Positions 24,959-33,894 of a stretch of 64,000 nucleotides of DNA are shown here, one piece after another. Location: the NCBI RefSeq assembly GCF_000813725.1, contig NZ_JWLD01000037.1:117555-181554 (forward strand), in the 5' to 3' direction. The position numbers and the translations under genes were made by a program. Positions within the stretch are counted from its first letter, which is position 1, and every line of letters begins with the position of its first letter. The notes beneath the pieces are model-generated. The model ran no database searches. It was not told the origin of the DNA and saw only the letters and a list, made by a program, of their open reading frames with translations. This stretch comes from Leisingera sp. ANG-Vp. GTDB taxonomy: Bacteria > Pseudomonadota > Alphaproteobacteria > Rhodobacterales > Rhodobacteraceae.

Positions 24959-25904
24959 AACTCTGCGAAGCCGGTCCGATGCTCTGAGGTCCGAGATCGG
25001 GAAAACCGTTCTCGGACAGGAAGAGGCGGTGGACATGCTCCTGATCGCGCTGTTTGCGCGCGGCCATGTGCTGCTTGAAGGCCCGCCGGGCACCGCCAAG
25101 ACCTTGCTTGCCCGCAGTTTTGCAGCCGCCATGGACCTGGAGTTCGGACGCATCCAGTTCACGCCCGATCTGATGCCGGGCGACGTGCTGGGCACCTCAA
25201 TCTTCAATTTCCAAACCAATGAATTTGTTCTGACACCTGGCCCGGTCTTTACCCAGGTTCTGCTGGCGGATGAAATCAACCGGGCCCCGCCCAAGACCCA
25301 GGCAGCCCTGCTGCAAGCGATGAACGAACGCACTGTCAGCATTGATGGCACCGACCATTCTCTGGGGCGCGAGTTCATCGTTGTCGCCACCCAGAACCCA
25401 ATCGAGCAGCAAGGCACCTACCCTCTGCCCGAGGCACAGCTGGACCGGTTCCTGTTCAAGCTGGTGATCGATTTCCCGCCGGAAAGCGTCGAGATGGCAA
25501 TTCTGCGCCAGCACGCCGGGGCGCCGATGGAATCGGGGATGGAAACCAGCGGTCTGGCAAAAACTCTTGATGCTCAGGCCCTGGCCGAAAGCCGGGCGCT
25601 GATTGACGAAATCATTCTGGACGACGACATCCTGGCCTATATCCTGCGCCTGGTCCGTGCCACGCGGGAAAGCTCCGAGATTGCCTTTGGCGCATCGACC
25701 CGGGCCGCAGATGCACTGGCGGCGGCGACCCGGTCGCTGGCGGGATTGAGCGGGCGCGATTTTGCCATTCCCGACGACGTCAAGCGGCTGTTTGTCCCGG
25801 CGCTGCGCCACCGCGTTGTTCTGGGGCCGTCAGCCGAGATCGAAGGCCGCAGCTCCGCAATGGTGCTTGAAAACATCCTCAACCAGATCGAGGCCCCCCG
25901 CTGA
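24948..25904 (+). CDS. MoxR-family AAA+ ATPase
   Basis: A 318-residue AAA+ protein with Walker A GPPGTAKTLLA at about 45-55, Walker B LLADEINRAPPKTQAALLQAMNE near 105, sensor 1 VVATQNPIEQQGTYPLPEAQLDRF near 145, and the MoxR C-terminal lid. MoxR ATPases act as chaperones or maturases, typically with a DUF58/VWA-like partner, which is encoded next. Involvement in assembling a membrane or periplasmic complex is the family expectation. Confidence 0.92.
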   Translation: MTLETLRSRSDALRSEIGKTVLGQEEAVDMLLIALFARGHVLLEGPPGTAKTLLARSFAAAMDLEFGRIQFTPDLMPGDVLGTSIFNFQTNEFVLTPGPVFTQVLLADEINRAPPKTQAALLQAMNERTVSIDGTDHSLGREFIVVATQNPIEQQGTYPLPEAQLDRFLFKLVIDFPPESVEMAILRQHAGAPMESGMETSGLAKTLDAQALAESRALIDEIILDDDILAYILRLVRATRESSEIAFGASTRAADALAAATRSLAGLSGRDFAIPDDVKRLFVPALRHRVVLGPSAEIEGRSSAMVLENILNQIEAPR

Positions 25905-25951
25905 TCCGCCCTTCGCCCCGACTTCTGATTGCCTCCTGCATTGCACTGCTG

Positions 25952-27199
25952 GTGTCGATGCTGAGTATCATTTTTGCCAATGGGCAGCGCGAGATCGCGC
26001 TGGCCCCCTGGGGGCTGCTTGCAGTTCTTGCTGCGGCCGATTTGCTGCTGTCCTTCTCGCGCAGGAAGCAGCTCAGCTACGGGATGGCAACGGAGATCTT
26101 CATCGGTGAAAGCCAGACGCTAAGGCTGGAGATCCCGCGGATGCCTGCCGGCCTGCGGGCACGGCTGGCGTGGCCCCAGGGTTTGAGCGGTGCAGCCGAA
26201 ATCACCTTTGTGCCGCAAGCGGACGGCACCGGCATTGCTGAAACCGCCTGCCGCGGCGTGCAGCGCGGGGTCTGGGCCTTTGAGCACATCTGGCTGCGCT
26301 GGATGTCGCGGCTGAAACTGTTTGAATTTGTGCCGCGGCTGAAATTCGACCTTGAGGTGCGGGTGGTCCCCAACATCCGCCTGGTGCAGTCGGGCGAGAT
26401 CGCCACAACGGTGCAATCGGCCCTCTACGGGGTCAAGGAAAACCGGGCGATCGGCGAGGGCTCGGAATTTCACCAGCTTCGCGATTTCGTTCAGGGCATG
26501 GACGTCAAATCCATCGACTGGAAACGGTCTGCCAAACGCCGGTCACTGGTGGCCCGGGAACTGCGCGCCGAGCGCAACCACCACGTGATCGTGGCACTCG
26601 ACAACGGCTACCTGATGCGCGAAGAGATCGCCGGCCTTCCTAAAATCGACCACGCGGTGACCTCGGCACTCGCAGTGGCCTGGGCGGCAGCCATCGGCGG
26701 CGACCAGGTAGGTTACTACGCCTATGACGTCCGGCCGCGTTCCTTTGTGGCGCCGGCGCAGGGGCGCCAGGCCTTTGCACGGCTGCGCAGCTGGAGCGGC
26801 GAACTAACCTATTCCGGGCATGAGACCAATCATACGCTTGCACTGACCGAACTGAATGCTCGCACCCCCAAACGCAGCCTGATCATCGTGTTCACTGACT
26901 TCATCGACACGACCTCTGCTGAGCTGCTGGTAGAAAACCTGGCCATTCTGTCCAAACGGCATCTGTTGATTTTTGTCGCCATTCGCGACCCGGCAGCCGA
27001 AACCCTGGTGGAGACACCACCCGAGGACCTCGATGGCGTAGCCGTTCTGGTGGCTGCGAACCAGGCGATCAGCGAACGCCGGCTGGTGCTCGAGCGCCTG
27101 GCCCGGCTGGGTATCACCGTGCTGGATGCCACACCGGAAACCGTCACCGGCCGGCTGATCTCCACCTATCTGGAAATCAAGGCACGGGAGATGATCTGA
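25952..27199 (+). CDS. DUF58 domain-containing protein (MoxR partner)
   Basis: 415 residues from the GTG at 25952, with a DUF58 core near residues 160-250 (EGSEFHQLRDFVQGMDVKSIDWKRSAKRRSLVARE, the conserved DxxRxIDWxxSAR-like segment) and a VWA-like fold after it. The frame continues upstream without a stop as LIRPSPRLLIASCIALLVSML, which looks like the normal first membrane segment of this family; a CTG at 25901 overlaps the MoxR stop (CTGA) and has GAGG 8 bases before it, so the true start may be there. The protein ends with a 1-base overlap to the SpoIIM-like gene. Confidence 0.85.
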   Translation: MSMLSIIFANGQREIALAPWGLLAVLAAADLLLSFSRRKQLSYGMATEIFIGESQTLRLEIPRMPAGLRARLAWPQGLSGAAEITFVPQADGTGIAETACRGVQRGVWAFEHIWLRWMSRLKLFEFVPRLKFDLEVRVVPNIRLVQSGEIATTVQSALYGVKENRAIGEGSEFHQLRDFVQGMDVKSIDWKRSAKRRSLVARELRAERNHHVIVALDNGYLMREEIAGLPKIDHAVTSALAVAWAAAIGGDQVGYYAYDVRPRSFVAPAQGRQAFARLRSWSGELTYSGHETNHTLALTELNARTPKRSLIIVFTDFIDTTSAELLVENLAILSKRHLLIFVAIRDPAAETLVETPPEDLDGVAVLVAANQAISERRLVLERLARLGITVLDATPETVTGRLISTYLEIKAREMI

Positions 27200-28197
27200 T
27201 GTCCGAAGCCGATCTCATCCGTTCCGCCCGGTTCCGGAAAGAACGCGAAGCCGGTTGGCAGCGGCTCGAGGCTCTGGTGGCCCGGGCAGAACGCGACGGC
27301 CTGCAGCGGATGGAATTTGCCGAAGCCCGGGATCTTGCTGCGCTTTACCGCCAGGCCACAACCTCGCTGGCGATCGCCCGGGAAATCTCGCTGGACAAGG
27401 GGCTGCTGAATTACCTGGAGGCGCTGACTGCGCGGGCCTACCTGTCGGTCTACGCGCCGCAGGAACGGCTTGGCGGGCTGTTCCGCAAGTTCTTCACCCA
27501 AGGCGCGCCGCAAGCGATGCGCCGGTCGTGGCTGTTCATTGCCATCGGCTTTTTGTGCATGGGGCTGGGCGTGCTGGCCGGCTATCAGCTTTTTCTGGAG
27601 AATTCTGCCTGGTATCATGTGTTCATGCCGCCAGAGCTTGCTGGCGGCCGCGGCCCGTCCTCGACCACCGAGGAGCTGCGCCGGGTGATTTATGACGAGG
27701 ACCCGTCGGCCTCCGGCCTGGGCGCCTTTGCAACAACCCTGTTCTCTCACAACACCCGCATCGCCATATTTGTCTTCGGGCTGGGGGTGTTCCTGTGCGC
27801 CCCGGCAATCCTTCTGACGTTCTACAACGGCCTGATGCTGGGAGCCTTTTACGCCCTGCATGCTGAGCGCGGGCTGGGTGCTGATCTGGGCGGCTGGCTG
27901 TCGATCCACGGGGTCACTGAAATCTCGGCGATTTGCATCGCCTGCGGCGGCGGGCTGCAGCTGGGAGCTGCGGTGCTGTTTCCCGGCAGCCGGACCCGCA
28001 GCCGGGCGCTGTATCACGCCGGACGGGATGCCGCGAAGCTGGCACTGGTGGCCGCGGTCATGCTGATCGCCGCCGCCTTGCTGGAAGGCTTCGGCAGGCA
28101 GCTGATCCAGGATATCACGGCCCGCTATGCATTGGGCTGGGGCATCGGCCTGTGCTGGCTCGCCTGGTTTGTTCTGGGCGGGAGGGTCCGGCAATGA
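27199..28197 (+). CDS. Stage II sporulation protein M (SpoIIM)-family membrane protein
   Basis: A 332-residue protein: a soluble helical N-terminal part (1-105) followed by about five transmembrane segments (near 112-135, 185-215, 220-245, 270-295, 310-328). The SpoIIM/DUF95 signature NTRIAIFVFGLGVFLCAPAILLTFYNGLMLG and SIHGVTEISAI is clear. The organism is not a spore former; the family also occurs in MoxR-DUF58-RDD loci of many Gram-negatives. The name comes from distant homology and does not imply sporulation. Confidence 0.85.
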   Translation: MSEADLIRSARFRKEREAGWQRLEALVARAERDGLQRMEFAEARDLAALYRQATTSLAIAREISLDKGLLNYLEALTARAYLSVYAPQERLGGLFRKFFTQGAPQAMRRSWLFIAIGFLCMGLGVLAGYQLFLENSAWYHVFMPPELAGGRGPSSTTEELRRVIYDEDPSASGLGAFATTLFSHNTRIAIFVFGLGVFLCAPAILLTFYNGLMLGAFYALHAERGLGADLGGWLSIHGVTEISAICIACGGGLQLGAAVLFPGSRTRSRALYHAGRDAAKLALVAAVMLIAAALLEGFGRQLIQDITARYALGWGIGLCWLAWFVLGGRVRQ

Positions 28198-29114
28198 AGC
28201 TGCGGTGGCGGAGGAATACCAAACCCAAGCCGCCGGCAGGAGAGCTGGTGCCGCCGGAAGGCGTGCCCCTGAAGCTGGAGGTGGCAGGGCTGGGCGTGCG
28301 GCTGGCGGCACAGATAACGGATATCTTCCTTACTCTGATTGCCGCGATTTGCCTGCTGATCCTCGTTGCATCCCTGGGCTTCAGCGCGCCTGAAACGCTT
28401 ACGGCCATCGGGAGCCTGATGTTCTTCATCATCCGGGTGCCCTATTACGTCATGGCCGAGCTTGCCTGGAATGGCCAGACACTGGGCAAGCGGCTGATGA
28501 AGATCAAAGTCATCTCGCATGACGGCAAATCGCTCAGCACCCATGCGCTGGTGCTGCGCAACCTGATGAAGGAAGCCGAGATCTTCCTGCCCGCAACCTT
28601 GCTGCTGTCCCTTGATGCGGCCTCGCCGCTGGCCTCGGGGCTGGCTCTGGGCTGGATCGCCGCCGGGCTGATGGTGCCGCTCTGCAACCGGCACCGGCAA
28701 AGGCTGGGCGACCTGATGGCCGGAACCCATGTCATCCACCAGCCGGTACCGGTGCTGCTGAAAGACCTGGCCGCCCAGCCAGTCCGGCCGCGGGCAAAGC
28801 AGGACGGGTTTGTGTTCCTGGCGCATCAGCTTGATCACTACGGCGCCTTCGAGCTGCAAACCCTGGAAACCCTGTTGCACGCGCAGGAGACAGGCCCCGG
28901 CAAGAGCCCACGGCGCAACCAGGGCGCAACCATCGAAGCCGTGGTTGAAAAAATCCGGCAGAAAACCGGCTATGCAAATAGGGTTCCCGCCGCCCGGAGG
29001 CTCGAGTTTCTAAGAGCATTTTATAATGCGCAGCGCGCGCATCTGGAACAGCGCCAGCTGTTTGGCGAACGGCGCAAAGACAAACATTACGCCACTGATG
29101 ACTCCCAGCTTTGA
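28194..29114 (+). CDS. RDD family membrane protein
   Basis: 306 residues from ATG 28194, which overlaps the SpoIIM stop (ATGA). The RDD domain (residues about 30-185) carries LAAQITDIFLTLIAA and, near 100, NGQTLGKRLMKIKVIS with the later RQRLGDLMAGTHVI. A long cytoplasmic C-terminal tail (190-306) rich in Q, R and E is unusual for simple RDD proteins. Last gene of the overlapping operon. RDD proteins are of mostly unknown function; some act in ion exchange. Confidence 0.82.
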   Translation: MKLRWRRNTKPKPPAGELVPPEGVPLKLEVAGLGVRLAAQITDIFLTLIAAICLLILVASLGFSAPETLTAIGSLMFFIIRVPYYVMAELAWNGQTLGKRLMKIKVISHDGKSLSTHALVLRNLMKEAEIFLPATLLLSLDAASPLASGLALGWIAAGLMVPLCNRHRQRLGDLMAGTHVIHQPVPVLLKDLAAQPVRPRAKQDGFVFLAHQLDHYGAFELQTLETLLHAQETGPGKSPRRNQGATIEAVVEKIRQKTGYANRVPAARRLEFLRAFYNAQRAHLEQRQLFGERRKDKHYATDDSQL

Positions 29115-29278
29115 CTTGACCTGAAAGCCCCACCTTTAGACGATTGCGCTGCAAGAGGCTTGCAGAGCAAACGCCCTCGCGACAATGATGACGCCATTCT
29201 AGCACTGCATGCGCCGGCCTGACCGCGGGCGCGCCAGACAACCGCAAAACAACACAGTCACAAAATTGAAGGATTACC

Positions 29279-30052
29279 ATGTCCACTGCAGCTGATATTG
29301 ATACCAAGATGCCGCTTGGCGTCGGCTCCATTGTCGGAGATAGCCTTTCCCTCCTGTTCAAACATCTCATCCCCGTAACGCTGATGGCACTTTTGCCGAA
29401 CGCGGTTGCCCTGCTGGCCATGGGGTCGGTGATTGGGATTGGCGTGGTGATAGGCACCGAAGTTCCGGATGTGAGCAACTCCAACATCTTTACGGCAATG
29501 ATCGCGGTGTTCGTGCTGCAGATCGTGTTTTACAGTCTGACGACAGCGCTGCTGGTTCAGTTGGCATATGATGCTAAGCTTGGACGGCCAATCCAGATTG
29601 GCCGTTACTTCGGGCCGGCCATCCGCTCGATCGTGCCCATTGCCGTATTGTCGGTGATCGTCGCTCTTCTCGCGACAGCCGCAATGATCGCGCTGATTAT
29701 TCCGGGCCTGTGGGTTTATGCCGTCTTTGCAGTCGTCACCCCGGCTATTGTGATTGAAAGAGCGGGATTTGGGGGGCTCGGCCGCAGTGCAGACCTCACC
29801 AAGAACTACCGCTGGCCGGTCCTTGGTGCGCTGATCCTAGTTGGGATCTGCACATTCATCTTTAATTTTGTTTCGACATTCCTTGCCGGCATTGTCGCAG
29901 AAGCCGGCGCGATTGTTGCTGCGATTGCTTACCTTGTTCCCACGGCTTTGGCTGCCGGACTGATCAGTATCTGTGTGGCTCTGATCTATGCGCGGCTGCG
30001 TGAGATCAAGGAAGGTGTGAGCGTCGATCAGATCGCTTCGGTTTTTGATTGA
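29279..30052 (+). CDS. Polytopic membrane protein, unknown function
   Basis: A 257-residue protein with six probable transmembrane helices (about 27-58, 75-98, 115-145, 150-165, 180-210, 215-240). The layout, with a central amphipathic RSADLTKNYRWPVLGALILVGI, resembles the DUF975/glycerophosphodiester-phosphodiesterase membrane-domain type, but I do not assign a family. It lies 164 bp beyond the MoxR-DUF58-RDD operon on the same strand with its own ribosome binding site (AAGGAT 6 bases before ATG), so it could be linked to that system or independent. Confidence 0.75.
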   Translation: MSTAADIDTKMPLGVGSIVGDSLSLLFKHLIPVTLMALLPNAVALLAMGSVIGIGVVIGTEVPDVSNSNIFTAMIAVFVLQIVFYSLTTALLVQLAYDAKLGRPIQIGRYFGPAIRSIVPIAVLSVIVALLATAAMIALIIPGLWVYAVFAVVTPAIVIERAGFGGLGRSADLTKNYRWPVLGALILVGICTFIFNFVSTFLAGIVAEAGAIVAAIAYLVPTALAAGLISICVALIYARLREIKEGVSVDQIASVFD

Positions 30053-30523
30053 CCCACAGGCCAAACGGGCTGCGCCAGTTTACGCGGGCGCAGCCTAGGC
30101 ACGAGCTTTGATGAAAGCGGTGTGCCGCTCCTAGGAACCTGGGCACGATTGGATTAAACTCCGGAACCTGCGGCTGCCGTAATCAGCCACTTTGGGCAAT
30201 GCGTTCCGCCTTTCTTTGCGTTCCATACAAGAAGTGGGAAATATCAGGCAGGAAGGGCAAGGCAACTCTGCACTCCTGCCGGGATGTACGCTGCCCGGAT
30301 GCTGAACAGAGGCTGCAGGAGGCCTCCCACCTTCTCGAGCAGGCGGCTGTGACCCAGACTCAGAAGTACGCCAAGTTCGCCTAAAGGGATGTTGCAGACA
30401 GGGCGAGGGAGATCATGAATGGCCGCTGAAATTTCCGCGGCCTCAAAATCGGACCCTGTGTGGGCTCACTATACACCCCGACTCTCCAGAAGAGTCGCCT
30501 GCCATTTGATTTTGCTTGGAAAA
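30053..30523. other. 470-bp intergenic stretch
   Basis: A 9-bp perfect stem (GGCTGCGCC at 30068-30076 with GGCGCAGCC at 30087-30095) directly after the membrane protein may end its transcript, though it lacks a U-tract. The remaining sequence up to the tRNA has only a 61-codon open frame (30199-30384) with no family resemblance or ribosome binding site. Nothing else is visible. Confidence 0.5.
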
Positions 30524-30599
30524 TGGTGCCCCCACACGGACTCGAACCGCGGACCTACTGATTACAAATCAGTTGCTCTACCAGCTGAGCTATAGGGGC
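30524..30599 (-). tRNA. tRNA-Thr (anticodon TGT)
   Basis: Read on the minus strand, the 76-nt cloverleaf has acceptor GCCCCTA paired with TGGGGGC, A73 and an encoded CCA. The D arm is GCTCAGCTGGTAGAGC, the anticodon stem ACTGA/TCAGT encloses TTTGTAA with anticodon TGT, and the T arm is intact (GGTTCGAGTCC). It reads ACA and related threonine codons. Confidence 0.95.
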
Positions 30600-30847
30600 A
30601 CTCACGTCACAAATCCAAAGGCCAGGCATCTGAAACAGCCTTTCCCAGGAAGGTTCGGGAGAAAAACCGCTTTCTTCCAAACCCGTTGCCGGACACGTAC
30701 TAAAGTCCGGAAAGACCGTCAAGCCGATATAGACCGCCCTGGTCGCCCCCGGTGCACTTCCTGCTGCTGCCCGCCTCACCCAGGTTTGACCTGGCCGTCC
30801 CGCCGCATTAGGTCTGGTGCAAGACGCCCGCAACCACAGGTCAGCTC

Positions 30848-31723
30848 ATGCAGGTCATTATCCACTGCGGTGCTCATGCCACCGAAGAAGACCTGCTGCT
30901 GAAGAGCCTTTTGAAAAACGCCGGCAGCCTGGCACAGCAGGGCACCTGTGCGCCCGGCCCGGGCCGCTACCGCTCGCTGCTGAAAGACTGTATGGCAGCG
31001 CTGAAAGACGGCACTGCTGCCGATGAGGCACCGGAGGTGCTTTGGGATGCCATCCTGGATGACAGCCAGGCCAGCCGGGTGGTTCTGTCCAACCCGCATT
31101 TCTTTGGCTCGCCGCGCCATGCGCTGCAGCAGCAGAGCCTGTATCCGGAAGCCGAATCGCGTCTGCAGGCGCTGCAGGCGCTGTTCCCCTATGATCAGCT
31201 GGAGATCTTCATGGCCCTGCGCAGCCCGGCCACCTTTCTGCCGGCGCTGTTCGCCAAGTCCGCCCGCGGCACCGTGCGCAAGGCGCTGCGGGGCTGTGAT
31301 CCGCTGCAGCTCCGCTGGTCCGAGCTGCTGCAGCGGATGCGGGCTGCGGCGCCGCAGATGCCGGTCACCGTCTGGTGTTACGAAGACTTGCCGTTGATCT
31401 GGGGCCAGGTGCTGCGCGAATTGGCCGGGCTTGAAGCCGGCGCACCGCTGAAAGGCCGGCTGGATCTGCTGGCCACACTCATGCTGCCTGCCGGGCTGGA
31501 ACGGCTGCAAAGCTATCTCGATGCGCATCCTGAAATGACTGGGATCCACAGGCGGCGTGTCTACGCAGCTTTTCTGGACAAATTCGCCCGGGAAGAAGCT
31601 CTGGAAGAGGAACTGGATTTCCCTGGCTGGACAGAAACACTGATCGAAGAGATGAGTGACATCTACGAGGAGGACCTCTATGCAATCCAGCGCATACCCG
31701 GGGTCACCCTGATCGCGCCTTAG
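30848..31723 (+). CDS. Hypothetical protein, sulfotransferase-like P-loop superfamily
   Basis: A 291-residue soluble protein. The N-terminal strand MQVIIHCGAHATEEDLLLKSLL and the later segments SNPHFFGSP, LEIFMALRSPATFLPALFAK and VTVWCYEDLPLIWGQVLREL resemble the sulfotransferase/kinase-like domain of Roseobacter hypothetical proteins in which the 5' P-loop is replaced by HxGxHxT. No PAPS-binding P-loop is complete, so enzymatic sulfotransfer is not claimed. It is monocistronic, divergent from the tRNA. Confidence 0.65.
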   Translation: MQVIIHCGAHATEEDLLLKSLLKNAGSLAQQGTCAPGPGRYRSLLKDCMAALKDGTAADEAPEVLWDAILDDSQASRVVLSNPHFFGSPRHALQQQSLYPEAESRLQALQALFPYDQLEIFMALRSPATFLPALFAKSARGTVRKALRGCDPLQLRWSELLQRMRAAAPQMPVTVWCYEDLPLIWGQVLRELAGLEAGAPLKGRLDLLATLMLPAGLERLQSYLDAHPEMTGIHRRRVYAAFLDKFAREEALEEELDFPGWTETLIEEMSDIYEEDLYAIQRIPGVTLIAP

Positions 31724-31982
31724 GCCCGCGGCAGGCCTCCATCTGCGCTGCGCCCGGCAGCCCCTCCGGCCTGGAGCACCGCTCAACCGTCAGAAAATTC
31801 CCGAAGGAAACCGCAAAGAAGAATTCCAGGGCAAGCGCGGGCAGAAAGCCCGGAAGCCCCCGCGCGACCCGGGCTTCCGGTGCCCGCCAAAGGCCGGAAC
31901 AGTGAGGAACTCGCCAGAAAAACGAGGCCTCAAAATCAGGGCTTCTCTATCGCGCCGGCGCCGCACAGACAGGTGCCTCAGG

Positions 31983-32501
31983 TCACGGCAGCGGCTGACC
32001 GTTGCGGCCGAATACATAGCCTTCGGTGCTCAGATCGTCATAGGTGACCTCCACCGCAATCTGCTGGATCGAGCCCAGCGGATAGCTGCGGTAGGGCAGC
32101 CCGTCCTCTTCCTTGATCATATTGGGAAACCCCTCATCCAAGTGGCAGTCCGGAAGCGGCCAGATTTCCAGCGCATGGCCGTTCACCCCCAGCTTGACCT
32201 GTGCGAGGCCGCAGCGCCAGGACCAGAGATGAGTGACATAAAGCAGGTCCTGGCCGTCGAACTCGCGCACATGGATCCAATTGGCCTTTGTTGCGGCGAG
32301 GATCGGCTTTACTTCGGTTGCCGTAGTAAAGCGGCCGGTGGCTTCCTGCGGCTCGGCGGCCAAAGCGGCCGGTGCCGCCTGAACGGACGGCTGCTCCTGG
32401 ACGGCGGGGGCCGGCACGGCCGTTCCGGCGCTGCCGGCTGTCCCGGAGCCAGCATCCGGCCCGGCGGCTGCGGCAATGATGGCCAGGATCACGTCGAACA
32501 T
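31983..32501 (-). CDS. Hypothetical protein with N-terminal export signal and Ala/Pro-rich linker
   Basis: 172 residues from ATG 32501 (GGGAGAGAG 4-10 bases upstream). A short hydrophobic N-terminus (MFDVILAIIAAAAG) and an Ala/Pro/Gln-rich linker to residue 55 lead to a globular domain with LYVTHLWSWRCGLAQVKLGVNGHALEIWPLPDCH and VTYDDLSTEGYVFGRNGQPLP. I do not recognise a named family; it looks like a secreted or lipid-anchored domain found in Roseobacters. It is divergent from the glycosyltransferase-like gene at 32645. Confidence 0.6.
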   Translation of the reverse strand: MFDVILAIIAAAAGPDAGSGTAGSAGTAVPAPAVQEQPSVQAAPAALAAEPQEATGRFTTATEVKPILAATKANWIHVREFDGQDLLYVTHLWSWRCGLAQVKLGVNGHALEIWPLPDCHLDEGFPNMIKEEDGLPYRSYPLGSIQQIAVEVTYDDLSTEGYVFGRNGQPLP

Positions 32502-32644
32502 ATTCTCTCTCCCGCAAATGAGTCCCGCACAGCACAAAGCACTTGGATTTTGCCGCCGGGCTTGTTGCACGGCGCTTGGCCGGCTTATAGCTACCTTAAC
32601 AGGCAGTGCTATCCGCCCGGAAGAGACGGAAAACGGGGAAATCC

Positions 32645-33634
32645 ATGGCAAAAGCCCCCTTCAACGTGATGATTGTCGGCCAGGCCGGCCGGCTGCAGTA
32701 TGAGGCGCTGTTGTTTGCCGCCTCCCTGCGCCATTGCTCGCCCGGGTTTGCCGGGCGGCTTTTCGTGGCAGTGCCGCAGCCGGGCCCCTTGTGGGACAAG
32801 GACCCCGGCATCCGCAATCAGGAGGTGCTTCGGGCGCTGGCGGATCTGGGGGCAGAAATCCTGCCGTTTGAAAGCAAGGTTTTCGGAGCCGCCTACCCCT
32901 ATGGCAACAAGATCGAAGCTCTGCAGGCGCTGCCAAAAGGCGAGCCTTTTGTGTTCTTTGACACCGACACGCTGATCACCGGCGAACTGGCAGATGTGCC
33001 GTTTGACTTCTCCCGGCCTTCCGCGTCGCTCCGGGTGGAGGGTACCTGGCCCAAACCTTCGCTGTATGGCCCCGGCTACAGCGGGATCTGGCAGTCGCTT
33101 TACTCCCGTTTCGGGCTGGATTTTCTGTCAAGCCTCGACCTCAGCCAGCCGGATGAATTCTGGAAACGCTATCTCTACTTCAATGCCGGCTTCTTCTACG
33201 GCGCCTGCCCGCGCGCCTTTGGCAAACGGTTCCTGGTCTATGCCCAATCGGTGCAAAGTGACCCGCCGCCTGAGCTGGTCTGCCAGGCGCTGGACCCCTG
33301 GCTGGACCAGATCGTGCTGCCCTTGGTTATCCACTCCTTCGGCGGCGGTCGCGATGCGCTGCCCGCCGGCCATCTGGACGGCACAGTCAGCTGCCACTAC
33401 CGGCTGCTGCCGCTGCTTTATGCGCGGGAAAGCAGCCGGGTGGTGGAGCTGCTGCACGAGATTGCAGCCCCCAACCGGATCAAGAAGGTGCTGAAGGGCT
33501 ATGAGCCCGCCAAACGCATGATCTATCAGGGCCGCGGTGAAAAAGTGCGGGCACTGTTTGATCAGGACAACTTGCCGCGGCGCGAACAGGCAATCCGCAA
33601 CCGGATCAAGTCGGAAGGCTTCTGGATGCGCTGA
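32645..33634 (+). CDS. Hypothetical protein, glycosyltransferase-like (DTD motif)
   Basis: 329 residues from ATG 32645 (GGGGA 7 bases upstream). The N-terminal half resembles a GT-A nucleotide-sugar-binding fold: FNVMIVGQAGRLQYEALLFAASLRH, then PFVFFDTDTLITGEL near 105, where DTD would be the metal-binding DxD. Later YLYFNAGFFYGACP fits the acceptor region of GT8-like enzymes. Roseobacter genomes carry this as a conserved hypothetical protein. Catalytic activity is inferred from fold hints only. Confidence 0.6.
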   Translation: MAKAPFNVMIVGQAGRLQYEALLFAASLRHCSPGFAGRLFVAVPQPGPLWDKDPGIRNQEVLRALADLGAEILPFESKVFGAAYPYGNKIEALQALPKGEPFVFFDTDTLITGELADVPFDFSRPSASLRVEGTWPKPSLYGPGYSGIWQSLYSRFGLDFLSSLDLSQPDEFWKRYLYFNAGFFYGACPRAFGKRFLVYAQSVQSDPPPELVCQALDPWLDQIVLPLVIHSFGGGRDALPAGHLDGTVSCHYRLLPLLYARESSRVVELLHEIAAPNRIKKVLKGYEPAKRMIYQGRGEKVRALFDQDNLPRREQAIRNRIKSEGFWMR

Positions 33635-33894
33635 GCCGCGCCGCAGGCAAAGGGCAAATCAAGCGCTCCCGCCTGCTCCCGGCGCCCTTGCAGGGCATCC
33701 GTCACAGTTGGGCCAAGCGCCGCGCAGGGCGCGGCGCGCGCCAGGCACAGCCTGGCGCCATGCCAAACGGGAGCGGCTGCCGCCAGGCGGCCGGCGACGG
33801 GCGGGAGTGTTTGCTGCGGCATTCCTGTGATTGCGTTCTATGCGCCGTCATGCTGTGGTGCGCGGGACAAAAGACCTTTCAGGGAGACATACTC

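Noticed and set aside
30199..30384. 61-codon open frame in the tRNA-Thr upstream region
   Set aside because: No ribosome binding site, no family resemblance, and it lies in low-constraint intergenic sequence.
33640..33894. SAM riboswitch upstream of metY
   Set aside because: The leader has GC-rich hairpins (for example GCGCCAGGC/GCCTGGCGC), but I see none of the SAM-II, SAM-V or SAM/SAH core motifs.
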